Positions 37,901 through 46,800 of a DNA stretch of 64,000 nt are shown in pieces. The position numbers and the translations under genes are program-made. The stretch covers positions 72,780 to 136,779 of the forward strand of contig JAKCWW010000187.1 in NCBI GenBank assembly GCA_026260175.1, in the 5' to 3' direction. Numbering within the stretch: the stretch's first letter is position 1; each line of letters starts with the position of its first letter. The notes beneath the pieces were generated by a model. It had not been told where the DNA came from, did no database searches, and saw only the letters and a program-made list of their open reading frames with translations. The DNA is from Reticulitermes lucifugus (lineage: Eukaryota; Arthropoda; Insecta; Blattodea; Rhinotermitidae).

Positions 37901-39110
37901 ACAGTAAAGTCTTAAAGACACAGCAGCTGCATTAATTTTTCGCGAGTTTATTTTCTGCAGGCTGTAAATGTTTCAAAATGGTTTGAACATTCGCTTCAAC
38001 TTCTGAAATTGCTCATACGAACAGCCTATTTTTTTTCATTAGAACAAAATCGCAACACACAGACTGACAATACATCCTTTGAATTTGTATCAAAGTACAA
38101 ATAATATGGGAACGACAATAATAAATCAAAATCGCCTCCACGAAGAAATTACGAAAATATTAAATTTGGGGAATGCTTGCTACCATCGGCACAGAATGTT
38201 GTATCTTCCCGCTTACTACCCCGAAATATATAAATATAATTTTGCCTCTTCTTTCATATGGGTGTGAAAATTGGTCCCTCACACTCTTCGAGTGGCTGAA
38301 GACCTTGTAGTTTGTCACGAAGGACTTTGTTCTACTGAGTTAGCTTGGTTGGTTAGTTAGTTAGTCAATCAGTTAGTTTGTCAGTCAGTTAGTTAGTCAG
38401 TAGTTTGTTAGTTAGTCAGTAGTTTGTTAGTTAGTCAGTAGTTTGTTAGTTAGTCAGCAGTTTGTTAGTTAGTCAGTAGTTTGTTAGTTTGTTAGTCCAT
38501 CAATCAATTAGTTAGTTGGTTGGTTAGTTAGTTATTCAGTTAGTCCATCAATAAATCAATCAGTTAGTTGGTTAGTTGGTTGGTTAGTTAGTCAGTCAGG
38601 CAGTCCATCAATCAATCAGTTACTTGGTTGGTTAGTTGGTTAGTTAGTTGGTTGGTTAGTCAGCCAGTCAGTCAGTCTATCAATCAATCAGTTAGTTGGT
38701 TGGTTAGTTAGTTAGTTAGTTAGTTGCATCTTAAAGCCTTCACGGGAACAAAATTCAATAAAATCTTCTCGGGCTGACAACCGCTTCAGGTGATTCAGTA
38801 TCGTTTGAACCACCTGACGGGCTAACAGTTAATTTCTTAGTTACGCCACTTTCATCTCTTACATTCGCCTTGGAACTGTTTGCTCATTGAAATAAATCTG
38901 ATAGCTTTGGTTCATTCCTTCAACTGTCGACTTGTTACTTTGCACCTCCTTTACTTCACAGTCTCGTTTGGAGGTGTGGTGAGCCTGTTTCTTGGAGTCA
39001 GCTTGCTGAGTGTTTTCCAGTTCCTTTGCCGCTGTGCCATGCGATGTGTCTTTTTCTGTCGTGGTATGCGACAACGCAGCAACACACAAAGACGAGCCTG
39101 GGTCGAGTAG
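22744..39110 (+). CDS. Pickpocket-like DEG/ENaC sodium channel subunit, gene 1 (9 exons)
   Basis: Predicted cation channel subunit of the insect ppk family (amiloride-sensitive, trimeric, plasma membrane). Exons: 22744-22967, 25148-25351, 26302-26473, 27697-27842, 29572-29752, 31285-31567, 32390-32446, 36004-36243, 38962-39110. All junctions keep frame, giving about 529 residues if translation starts at ATG 22810. TM1 is in exon 2 (LIVCTVTASVFV), followed by the family motif FPAVTICP. The extracellular domain has a Cys-rich thumb (exon 6) and CLPTC (exon 8). TM2 with the GVS filter is in exon 9. Oddities: a likely GC donor after exon 6; TM2 Gln where gene 2 has the usual Glu; a Cys-rich post-TM2 tail; no clear HG motif in the N-terminal exon. 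The frame is intact, so it is a gene rather than a pseudogene. Its family is well supported; the ppk subtype (ppk28-like naming is common) is not determined. It lies in tandem with gene 2, 4.7 kb downstream. Confidence 0.85.
23881..24900 (+). pseudogene. Tc1/mariner-type transposase relic inside gene 1 intron 1
   Basis: Broken frames with stops and shifts reproduce a DDE transposase in order. A helix-turn-helix-like stretch (SPRKPWRRFSHESGYS) is followed by TWFTDEASFHLSG with the first catalytic Asp. A later frame holds WPP, a stop, then LTPPDFCLWGYLKEGVF with the last catalytic Asp. The motif style matches transposases frequent in insect genomes. The left edge, GGGTCATTCATATAGAA (about 23883), looks like a terminal repeat; the right edge near 24900 is approximate. 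Inactive. Confidence 0.75.
25148..25351 (+). CDS. Gene 1 exon 2 (TM1 and palm start)
   Basis: The acceptor TGTACAG|G completes the split Arg; the donor is GCCAG|GTATTG (phase 2). It encodes TM1 (STAVALIVCTVTASVFV) and then [12 protein letters not shown] and FPAVTICP, the hallmark of the first extracellular stretch in DEG/ENaC channels. Its length of 204 bases is identical to gene 2 exon 2, and many residues are shared. Confidence 0.92.
25977..26216. repeat. SINE family 1 tail plus AGT/AGC trinucleotide array (gene 1 intron 2)
   Basis: The segment 25977-26032 matches the SINE tail (CCTCTACTCCGCCTGAGGG). It runs directly into an irregular array of AGT, AGC and GGT triplets (26033-26216). The array ends only about 85 bases before the acceptor of exon 3. 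The open frames across it are low-complexity artefacts. Confidence 0.8.
26302..26473 (+). CDS. Gene 1 exon 3 (extracellular)
   Basis: Acceptor GTTGCGCAG|G (phase 2 in), donor CTGCAG|GTATTC (phase 0 out). It encodes YLNVSLNTRVQQDL, then CQYPFYFRMQNH, then FNVSHFMLQ, with NVS glycosylation sequons. Its 172-base length and residues such as YPFYFR/FPFYYR and HFMLQ/DFMLQ match gene 2 exon 3. Confidence 0.9.
27290..27560 (+). pseudogene. Degraded non-LTR retrotransposon tail (gene 1 intron 3)
   Basis: The remnant frame RDHLDDLGIDRRI and the 3' block GGGGTTCCGTAAACACAGGG followed by AATTTCTTGCCTAC correspond to the better copy at 30580-30930. Stops and small deletions throughout. Confidence 0.65.
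27697..27842 (+). CDS. Gene 1 exon 4 (extracellular, Cys-rich)
   Basis: Acceptor TTACATAG|GTG, donor AGTTG|GTGAGT (phase 2 out). It encodes VLPTCSEFLDTCFW, NCCEIFHLQRTE and [13 protein letters not shown]. The paired cysteines and the G-x-CYSFN motif are conserved in pickpocket channels. Its 146-base length equals gene 2 exon 4. Confidence 0.92.
28598..28999. mobile_element. PIF/Harbinger-like MITE (402 bp, TTA target duplication)
   Basis: The ends GGCCGCGTCCAGACTTTAGC and the reverse complement of the right end (GGCCGCGTCCAGGCTTGAGC) form ~50-bp imperfect inverted repeats. TTA flanks both sides (28595-28597 and 29000-29002). A 3-bp TTA duplication with GGCC-type ends fits PIF/Harbinger. The GC-rich interior contains an open frame with no recognised transposase motif, so this is a non-autonomous element lying in gene 1 intron 4. 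Confidence 0.75.
29572..29752 (+). CDS. Gene 1 exon 5 (extracellular)
   Basis: Acceptor ACTGCAG|T, donor CCCGT|GTGAGT (phase 0 out). It encodes CAESDEFSRFPKPN, then RRNIASGTTTGLEVFLRP, then GARs end. The core NIASG-x-x-TGLEVFL is shared with gene 2 exon 5. A second TGCAG acceptor lies five bases downstream; using it would create a TGA at the junction, so the first must be used. One codon longer than gene 2. Confidence 0.88.
29935..30075 (-). repeat. tRNA-headed SINE (family 4)
   Basis: On the minus strand the head reads GTGCCATGACTCAGGCGGTT, like box A, and the body follows as GGACAAAGTGACACTGTGAC and CAGTACTTCGGTTTTGCCC. A fragment of the same family occurs at 17335-17400. Located in gene 1 intron 5. 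Confidence 0.65.
30123..30295. repeat. ATAC/ATGT microsatellite region
   Basis: Interrupted TACATACATACATA and GTATGTATGTATG runs produce an inverted low-complexity region inside gene 1 intron 5. The open frames here are repeat artefacts. Confidence 0.75.
30580..30930 (+). pseudogene. Non-LTR retrotransposon 3' end with (AGTT)n tail
   Basis: The frame reads RVIKSRRMTWAGYVARKGG, then a broken GKETTWKTDA, then WRALVNAAMNLRVP before stop. This is the C-terminal zone of a Jockey/CR1-type reverse-transcriptase polyprotein, familiar from cockroach genomes. A short 3' UTR and an AGTTAGTTAGTT tail follow at 30917-30928. It is 5' truncated and carries several stops. Located in gene 1 intron 5, same strand as the gene. 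Confidence 0.85.
31285..31567 (+). CDS. Gene 1 exon 6 (Cys-rich thumb)
   Basis: Acceptor TTTCGGAAG|GTT (phase 0 in). It encodes VYLHHPGQFPEAG, then VTPSVTESSTNVRAL, CLFPDELRLSVFNTYTQQNC and CGCHPYFF, the diagnostic Cys-rich block of DEG/ENaC channels. The frame closes soon after codon 94. Gene 2 exon 6 is also 283 bases and ends in phase 1 at GTAAAC. The matching point here is ACAG|GCATGT (31567/31568), a GC donor. No GT nearby preserves the phase. Confidence 0.9.
32390..32446 (+). CDS. Gene 1 exon 7 (short extracellular exon)
   Basis: Acceptor CCTCTTACAG|TG (phase 1 in), donor CAATC|GTGAGT (phase 1 out). It encodes DNTPECNLTQLWCLSQHN with an NLT sequon. It corresponds to gene 2 exon 7 ([17 protein letters not shown]), one codon longer. 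Confidence 0.88.
33063..33198. repeat. Foldback MITE (~135 bp) in gene 1 intron 7
   Basis: The left arm (AATGCACAAGATTATTAAAA, then AATAAGGTGTATTTGTAA) pairs almost completely with the right arm (TTACAAATACACCTTATT, then TTAATAATCTTGTGCATT). The centre CCCGAAACGTAAGTAGTGG is unpaired. Confidence 0.82.
34172..34391 (-). repeat. SINE family 2 with assembly gap (50 N)
   Basis: Body and head of family 2 in reverse: CTCGACAGCCCCTAGGGGG, then CGGTAGGACTCCTC, 50 N (34271-34320), then CATGCCCCCGGCGGGATTCG with box B. The copy at 36714-36953 shows what the gap should contain, about 45 bases of SINE body. It is in gene 1 intron 7. Confidence 0.85.
34683..34975 (-). repeat. tRNA-headed SINE (family 3), complete
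   Basis: On the minus strand the head reads GTGGTGGCGCAGTTGGTTG (box A) and CGCTGGTTAGATTCCC (box B). The body continues through the ACTTTACCCCCCAGGAAAG region to the tail AAAGCAATCCCATTACAGG. The last ~60 bases of this window repeat the same tail. The structure resembles a tRNA only at the promoter boxes. Confidence 0.8.
35216..35236. repeat. (AT)n tract
   Basis: About ten AT units in gene 1 intron 7. Confidence 0.8.
36004..36243 (+). CDS. Gene 1 exon 8 (palm, CLPTC motif, pre-TM2)
   Basis: Acceptor CTTCTTTGCAG|TT, donor GATTG|GTTAGT (phase 1 out). It encodes LRIFRPPKGTRGFE, CSRCLPTCHNSRY, GGYLDVFYKDLTAIKYRQH and FDFMDLI. CxxCLPTC and the beta strand before TM2 are conserved family features. 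It is three codons shorter than gene 2 exon 8. Confidence 0.92.
36430..36680 (-). pseudogene. Antisense non-LTR retrotransposon fragment (gene 1 intron 8)
   Basis: It contains CACAACAGCCCGTCATGTGT, CCATCTACGCCTAGGCTCTCC and CCTTCAGGATTTCCAAC. The same order of blocks occurs in the other antisense copies at 42330, 45360 and 52270. Non-coding relic. Confidence 0.65.
36714..36953 (-). repeat. SINE family 2, near full length
   Basis: The reverse complement gives the GTGGCCGCGCCGTTCAAGGC head and the box-B core GGGTTCGAATCC, then the body down to GGGCCTAGGCC. Located in gene 1 intron 8. Confidence 0.85.
38080..38340 (+). pseudogene. Non-LTR retrotransposon RT C-terminal relic
   Basis: The frame INQNRLHEEITKILNLGNAC, then LYLPAYYPEIYKYNFASSF, matches the zone of the same retrotransposon that normally reads like LNMGNACYYSVEKLL and IYKTVILPVVLYG. 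Frame breaks follow. It runs into the AGTT array. Confidence 0.7.
38339..38726. repeat. Long AGTT-based satellite array (~390 bp) in gene 1 intron 8
   Basis: AGTT units diversify into higher-order blocks. A ~19-base unit, TAGTTTGTTAGTTAGTCAG, is repeated about five times at 38401-38490. Blocks with CCATCAATCAATCAGTTAGT alternating with GGTTGGTTAGTTAGT then extend to 38726. It probably grew from a retrotransposon tail. It ends about 235 bases before the last exon. Confidence 0.88.
38962..39110 (+). CDS. Gene 1 exon 9 (TM2 and cytoplasmic tail)
   Basis: Acceptor ACTTCACAG|TC. It encodes [21 protein letters not shown] (TM2, GVS filter) and then a short basic tail with CRCAMRCVFFCRGMRQR, stopping at TAG 39108-39110. 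Compared with gene 2, the Glu in LSGVE is Gln here and the Gly before LFLG is Ser. Confidence 0.92.
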
Positions 39111-39168
39111 TGAACAACATATCACATGTTAACTTACAGCTGGAGATGGCGACTTTTATAAAAACTGA

Positions 39169-39174
39169 AATAAA
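39169..39174 (+). promoter_or_regulatory. Candidate polyadenylation signal of gene 1
   Basis: AATAAA lies 59 bases after the gene 1 stop codon, a typical short insect 3' UTR position. Confidence 0.5.
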
Positions 39175-42100
39175 ATTTTAGACGAAGGATAATGTGCAAA
39201 GTAAAAACAAACAGTGTAATATTTTCACATGCAGAATCGGAAATAAATGCTGGTCCATGAGGCTGAAGTTAATTAATCTGCGACCAGGATCTGTACTTGA
39301 GGAAGCATGTAACATACGTGTTTTACAGCACTAAACGTTTTGGGTTATTACTGTGTTTTAAGAAACTGGCATGACAGGGTTCATGACGTGTGTAAAGGTA
39401 ACATACGAATATTTTACGCCTGTGATTTTTGTGATGGAATTAGAAAAAAAAAGTAAATAATCAACATCCTACTTTATGTTTATATCATTTAACATAAGCA
39501 ATTTATCAAGCTGCTGTTCCTTTCATAAATAAATGCACTGCACTCTACAGATATTCGTGCGATAAACTTAGTGAGTTTCTTTGTGTTAAATGCAAAATAT
39601 TGCAGAAAAATAATACATTATATCACTTGTACTGTTGCATGTCGACACATAAAATACACTTTAGTCTGTCGTCTTCCAGTTACTCTTGCTTGAGCCCTTT
39701 CAATATGTTGTTAATAAATTTGTTTACTTTTGATAATGATTTACTTGTCATTCGTTAATCAAAGTGCCTTCTGCACTGTAGAAACCATTTTTGAAAATAT
39801 AAATACAGCTTTTTCTACGAATATATCAACAACAAACTGAATAATACATGTGGTACGATTCACAGACGCCGTACTACATACAGGGTGTTTCAAAAGGGAC
39901 TAATTTCCAGTATCATTGGTAATATACATGTTTATTACGATGTTCTTCTATACCACTTCCTGCAATCTGGCAAAGATTAAAGACAAATCTCGCTAAATAT
40001 TAGCGATAGTATACATCTATTTTAACTTTAACGAAGAAAACAAATTTTACAAGTACGATTTATCACATGTATAAGTAATATCCAGCAGGATGTTTTGGTC
40101 AACACGTATAAGCAATCCATATAATCTATTACTGTAACATATTAAGAGCAATTCGTCATTTATCATCATTAAGATTTCAAGTAGACAGTTAACATCTTGA
40201 TATTTTCCCATTTTTGACAAAAAATATATATTTATAAAAAGACCTATTGTTATTTAAATATTAGGTACATTTGCTGAATAACTGTGGAATTGCCACCATC
40301 TTACAAGTCAGCGTAACCATCGTAAAATCGTTTTTTTCTGAGAAACTAATAAGTAGGCCTACAAAAGTAGAGATACATCCAATGCCATGACTTTCATATC
40401 GACTCTCATTAAAATGATCAACCTCTTCAAACTTATTAATGGGAGACATACACAAACCCATTTTTCGCATTTCCTTCACAAGAAAACAGATCTAACAAAA
40501 ACAACAAATCCCACTTTATAGCCGTCACGGACACACATAAAGAAGAAACAAACATTTAAGCCTTCATTACTTTGGAGTCCTCTATCATATATACACAAGA
40601 CATGTAAACCTAATAACTTCAAACTTGTTACAAAGTAACCTTCATTAAATCTACGTAGAAAGGTAAAGCCCGTACTAACGTGCACAATATATCATCTATA
40701 ACTTTTTTAGTCTCGGCCATGTCTGTGTACTTGCGCGTACCAACATGTCTGTCTCTTTATGAAAACCATCTATGTTTGTTACTCTACCAAATAGATTAGC
40801 CATAGTGATAAAACCTCTGGCCTCCAGTATCACCTGACATAAGTTTCTTTCAATTTTAATCGATGAGGTGAAGAACACCACCTATGCCACTCCTATAGCA
40901 AACAGCAGTGAAGGGCTAAAGATTACACGAGCTAGATAGGAAGTGAACGAGGGAATGCTTCATTGTAGTCAGAGAGCAGAGCACTATCACTGGGACATAC
41001 AACATGTAGGAAGAATGCTTATTAAAATTACTGATAATGGAACTACGCACTTGGTGTGTATGTCACACTTCTAAATCACGTTACAAAGAGCCGTGAATTT
41101 GTGAATTTGTTAAGTAAGTTTATAAACTTCCCTGTAGTTAAATGTCGAATGAAACTTCAAGAGGCTTCTCTTTTATATGAAATGACACATCATAAGTTCA
41201 TAGGTCTTCCTCTAAAAACAGACGATTTTGTACTCCAAAATAGCCTTTATTTAACACGAGCTAATCTATTTAATACACCAATGTCGAGTCGCAACTTTTC
41301 TGAACATACTGTATTGCTGTATAAATTGAACGTAAGAAACAATAACAAGTCACTTATCAGGCGTGACAGACGATCGAATCAAGTCCAACCCACTTCCTTT
41401 ACCATTCTATACTCGCGTAAACAATTTAATAGCAAAAAGAATGTTTGTGACGGACAGTCCTTGGCACCATTAGTGAGAGACTACTGAAGAACCTGAAATG
41501 GAGTGGACAATTCCAGCAAATGTAGTGTAAGTACCCCGGACGTTGTCAAAGAACGACAAGAAACTTTTTACTCAGGTTTTCTGTGACAGATCTACAAGTT
41601 GTGGCTATTCTTATTCTAAAGTACGAATATCAGTGCATAAAAGTATCATTTCCCACTTTAATCCCTAATGCACGAAGGTAATTATATAATCTACTTTAAT
41701 ATTAAGACCTTCGCATTTTACCCCCAGTGTCTCTACGTGTTTCATACAATTTGCAGGCCAAAGAGCGATTATTTTCTTCAAGGGTGTTAACAGGTGCGTT
41801 TCTGAAACAGAGACGTTGTTTTCTGTGCTGTAGGAATTAATTTTATGCATTATTTATGAAGAATCTGAGAGGCCAATACGGAACAAGAGAGAAACTGAAT
41901 GATACCCTATTGCTGACGATGAGTTAGTCTCCGTCATGTTAATATATCTTCTGTCTACAACACTCTTATCCCATCTTACTGAAAACAGTAAAAATCACTT
42001 GCTGCAAAATCTGGGAAACTTAAAAAAGTAGGCTATACAGAATTTCAACAGAGCAAGAGCAGTGAAACGCAAATTCCGCATAAAGAGTCAGATGCGTTCC

Positions 42101-43353
42101 TAGAGACCACAAACTTTATCATGCCTTATTTATTAAGTTTTTTACGTCATAATCGTCTCATGATTACTGACACAATAATTTGTCACTAGTTTCTTCCATA
42201 TTTAATCCATAGTGAGTGAACTTTGCATGTAGAAGTTCTGTTCCTCGACACTGCAGCCTATAAGGGAACTACAAAACAAACCAACTACATCCAAGGAGCG
42301 AAGTCTTTTGAGACGTTAATAGGTCCTCAGGTAGTCTACGAAACTCATCAAATTTTATGAAACCCGAAAATCCATTATCCTGTTCACAACATCCCGCCAA
42401 TGGTCCCTATTCTGAACTAGATTAATTCCTTATGCATCCTCCCATCCTATCCCTTTAACATCCATCATAATGTTAGCACCATATCAACTCGTAAGTGTTC
42501 CAACTAGCCCCTTTCCTTCAGGTTTCCCAACCGAAGCCCTTTATGAACTTCTCCCCCACACATTCCACGTGTCCAGCCCATTCCATCATTCCTTATTTGA
42601 TTACCATAATAATATTTGGTGAGGAATACAAATCATGAAGCGCCTAATTGTGAAATTCTCTCCAGTCTCCTGTTACTTTCTCCACTATAGGCCCAAATAT
42701 CTTCCTCAGCATCCTGTCTTCAAAGGATCAGGATACTTAAACCTATTCATTGGAATAAGTGTATCAGCTACATAATGCGTTGTATTGTTTGACTGGTTGC
42801 TTCGCTTCAAGAATTCTTTATAGTAGTGGAAAATATATTTACCAGCTATTTGAACACTAAAGAACTCTGCATTTTGACCAGTGTTTCTCTTGTTGTTATA
42901 ATTCTGCAAATGAATGACAATTATATCCCTAAACAGCATCAACTGACTGGTGTTTGTAGACTTAGTATTTTTTGAGACAGGAAACACATTTCAGACACAA
43001 CTGAGAGGCGATTTAGGATCCAGGGGTTAACGACGCATTTACTACAGCGCTGGTTACGTAACGTCGAATGATAGAATGATTTTTGGATCTTGAATGTGAA
43101 AGGGGACGAAGAAAAGCGTCCTAGCCATATTTTACGACATACGGCCCTTATTTTATCCGAGAAATATCGTTTTTCACATCCTGCCGCTAATTCCCCCTCT
43201 CGTGTGGGCATTCAGCCTAGTGGGTTACGATGGTAAGTGAGCAGACAGAAATTTACAAACCATATTTGTCAGATAAAATAAAGAGTTTATATTATACCAG
43301 CTTTGCCAGAAACTCCACGAATATCTTCAGTCTCTTGGTCAAGGCTTTTAACC
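39175..43353. other. Intergenic region between the two channel genes
   Basis: At 39885 CAGGGTGTTTCAAAAGGGAC looks like a DNA-transposon terminus without a partner. An open frame at 41056-41484 (143 residues, basic C-terminal half) has no recognised domain. An antisense retrotransposon relic lies at 42330-42720. No exon of either channel was recognised here; upstream exons of gene 2 may hide in it. Confidence 0.4.
42330..42720 (-). pseudogene. Antisense non-LTR retrotransposon fragment
   Basis: A long relic with CACAACATCCCGCCAATGG, CCTTCAGGTTTCCCAACCG, ATAATATTTGGTGAGGAATA and CTCCTGTTACTTTCTCC. It is the reverse complement of the RT C-terminal region, more complete than the copies at 18870 and 36430. 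Confidence 0.7.
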
Positions 43354-43515
43354 CTAAATCTCCATATTACGGAGTGAAAGTTATAAAAACGGAAAAACGA
43401 TATCCAGTTTTGAAATCTAAAACTCCAAAATACGGAGTGAATGTTATAACAAATCAAATGGTATTCAATTTTGAACTCTAAATCTACAAAACATGAAGTG
43501 AATATTATAGAATCT
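43354..43515. repeat. Degenerate tandem repeat, ~62-bp unit, 2.6 copies
   Basis: Units start CTAAATCTCC (43354), CTAAAACTCC (43417) and CTAAATCTAC (43478). Each continues with a T/AACGGAGTGAA-like core and GTTATA. It lies about 260 bases upstream of the gene 2 N-terminal exon. Confidence 0.75.
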
Positions 43516-43771
43516 TAATAATCATATACAATGCGCGTAGCATCTCACGATATCCATAAAATGCGATTCTAGATTATCCTGTTCATATATCTGGCAGATC
43601 TCTGCCGCATTCCTGTTTCAGAAAATAACACAGCCAGGCGTCCGAGAACCTGTCAATTGTTCTTGACCAGTAACACGTGGATAAGACACTGGTGTTGAAA
43701 AGTGCATCTATTTTACAGGAAGAAACGAAATCCTATAAGAAGAGAAGAGAAAACTTATCTTAGTCCCCTAG

Positions 43772-43853
43772 GCGTTTTGAAGGAATTCTCCCAAGACAGT
43801 ACGTTCCATGGGCTACGATATATTACAAAGGATTCATCCAGCATTTTCGATAG
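43772..43853 (+). CDS. Gene 2 N-terminal exon with HG motif
   Basis: Acceptor GTCCCCTAG|GC (phase 1 in), donor TCGATAG|GTAAG (phase 2 out). The 82 bases encode [20 protein letters not shown] and SSSIFDR. The HG-x-RYI motif just before TM1 is diagnostic for the family. An in-frame stop about 55 bases upstream of the acceptor shows that an earlier exon must supply the start. The acceptor choice is the best of several AGs. Confidence 0.8.
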
Positions 43854-46800
43854 GTAAGAAATCATAACTTATCCTCAGAAGCTGGCACGCCGCTACCTTA
43901 CCGAGAATAGTTCTTTTCACTGGTCCAATGAATCTGTTTTCCTTCATCATGTTATACTCCGAGCTTTCTACACGATCATCTTCTCGGTAATCACAACGTA
44001 TGTTACATTCTTTGCAGTCTTTGCAGTCTTTGCAAATCCAATACAGAAATCTATAAGTGAAATAATTATTCCAACCGTGCTAATATGTTCAAAGTATAAT
44101 ACGGACTAAAATGCACCCCCAGAGATTTAAAGAGTGGAACTGCGAGAAAAGGCACAACAGCCCAATTATTTAATTGAACTCCCACGATAGGTGAGTGGTT
44201 CAGGTGGGTGGCTTCATAGAGTGTGCATAAGAAACAAACATGTAATTTCGTATTTCAGGTGGAGGGTCTACTAACAATATTTTAAAATACACATACTTTC
44301 CACAGATGTAGGATTATTATCACAATGATGATGACTACAATGATATCAGCACCTCCTCCAGCATATATTAATAACTATGTATAACGAAATTATAAATGTG
44401 AGTCACCATACAATGTTACCAAAATTAAGAACTTGTTCTTGTAACAGCTATTTTTAAATCTTATGCTAGGTTGTGCTTGGGTGTGGGGGTGAGGGGTGGA
44501 GAGCTCCAGAAGATTAAACTCACAAGGAATGTTTAAACTATATTTCACTCTTGTTCAGTAATTACAGTCACAAACAACATACATATTGTTTACACAATTA
44601 GGCTACAGGTTTCAGCTCTATAGAGCCATCATCAGGCCTATATAATAATTACGAAAATTAAACTGTATACATTTTGTAAAAGGAATCATCTTATTTTGTA
44701 CAATTATTTTTAAATATATAATTGTACAAAATAAGAGGATTCCTTTTACAAAATGTATAGAATTTAATTTTCATAGTTATTGTATAGGCCTGATGATGGC
44801 TCTATGGAGCTGAAACCGGTAGCTTAATTGTGTCAAAAATGTATATGTTGGTTGTGACTGTAATTACTGAACAAGAGTGAAATATACTGTGCATGTACAT
44901 ACCAACGGGGATGTCAAATATTATGAACATTTAAAGATTAACTGTCTGAAAGTAATCCCATCATAAATCCACCTGAAAGCGTCAGATCTCAGTGTACGTA
45001 ATGGCTTTAAGTGAAAATTATTGTAAGTTTAAATCTAAATTAGCACCCTGAATTTGGAGGCGGCAAGATCCTCTGAAACGTCCTTAAATTACCTAACAAC
45101 ACGGTATCACATTCCAGAGGACTGAAATTTTCAGCATTAGGTTTGCATGACTTTCAGTCTGATATACACGTTTTCTGAAGGTTATCCATACCAATGAAAC
45201 GCGCATGCTATAATATCCACACAAGCGAAATAATTACCGTTTAGTGAAACACATGGACAGTTAATAGAAATTCGAGTTTACGTCGTGGAATGTACTTACT
45301 AATTCCAACCGATAAAAAACCAGAATGCCAATAGCTGTTCAGACATTCAACAAATCCTCCCAACTTTTATGAAAGTCGAAAATCAGTTATAGTGTCCACA
45401 CGACATTAGACCCCGTCATGAGTCGGATGAATCCAGCCCATAGCATTTCATACCATTCATTTAACACCCACTTTCGTATCATCCTATCATATATGCCTAA
45501 GTCCCCTAATTGACCTTCCCTTCGCATTTTCTAGCTACAATTTACATATCTCTCTTCTGCAGTCTAATTACATATAAATCCCTTTCCCATGATTGGTAAA
45601 TCTGACAAGCGGCAATAATTGTCCATTTTACAAGGAGTCAAGTAAATAACTGTTCATACTATTTCCCTACAGTTTATTTGGCAACTGTCTACCATAAGAC
45701 TGATAGATCGCAACACCTAGCCTTTTAAACAAGTAGTGAGAACGCAACATCTGCATTCTCACGATACTGATGATTACTTTGACGCGACTCACATTCACCG
45801 ACAGTCTGTAGCAAACGGACTAGTGGCCAATATTTGTACAAGTGCACTGTTTCCACGACGTGGCAAGTATACGTAAGCAACAAGTAACAAGTGTATGTAA
45901 AATAGACCAGTCGTTGGAAGGCGACGTGAAGACTGTACGTGATTTTCAACATGCAACTGCAGGTTGTGCTGGATTGCGGCCACTCTGGCGTGTGCTGTGT
46001 TAGGAGGAGTGTTTGTCAGTTCGGCATGGGATAACTTCTCCAAGGTCCCCATCATAGTGAACGTGGAGACCACAAACTACCCACTGTACAAGTTGCCCTT
46101 TCCTGCCATCACCATCTGCCCCGCTGTCAACGTGAAGAAAACTGTTGGCGAAAAACTGCTTTCAAGGTACATTTGTTTATTATAGCGCGAATAGAAGAAA
46201 CATACCTCAGAGTGGCGCGGTTATCGATAATTAGCAGAGGTTTATAGTTACAGAGTCAAGAATAAATATGCTTTTCATTACATTTCACTATAAATATTAT
46301 TATTGCGCATATTCTTTGCGACTACGTTCCGTCGCTTATCTCGAATTTTCAAAATATATTCAGTCTCTCGCCAACAAAGGCCTTACGTCCGTGAGGAGCA
46401 ATGCCACTGGCAGACTGACGGTTAGCCAACAACAAAAACTCACGGGAAATTAAGAAGCAGGGTAAAACGGCCATTGCTAACACTCGCCAAGGCCTAAGAT
46501 GCCTGTTTCTTCAATATAAGTAAAGAATACGTAAAAATATTATAGACAAAATACAAAAACAAATTAGGTAACAAAAACGTGTTCAGCAATGGTAACCTGG
46601 AAGCTGAGAATATAATACAGGATGTTATTACAGCCTTTCCCCCAGTAAACACGGGTCTCTTTTGTGCTGCAGTCACAGTTACATGTGTGTATAGGGACAC
46701 AATTGAAACCCCACGGATATTTGGTAAAGGTAAAGGTAAAGTTCTCCATAGAACAGGCCACGAAGACCCAGAGGGGGAGTATAGGTATAGCTCTACTCTT

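Noticed and set aside
38339-38726. CRISPR-like or regulatory repeat array
   Set aside because: Eukaryotic microsatellite/satellite built from AGTT units without unique spacers.
41056-41487. 143-residue open frame between the channel genes
   Set aside because: Longest anonymous frame, but no recognised domain, no signal peptide and no channel similarity; kept only as a note.
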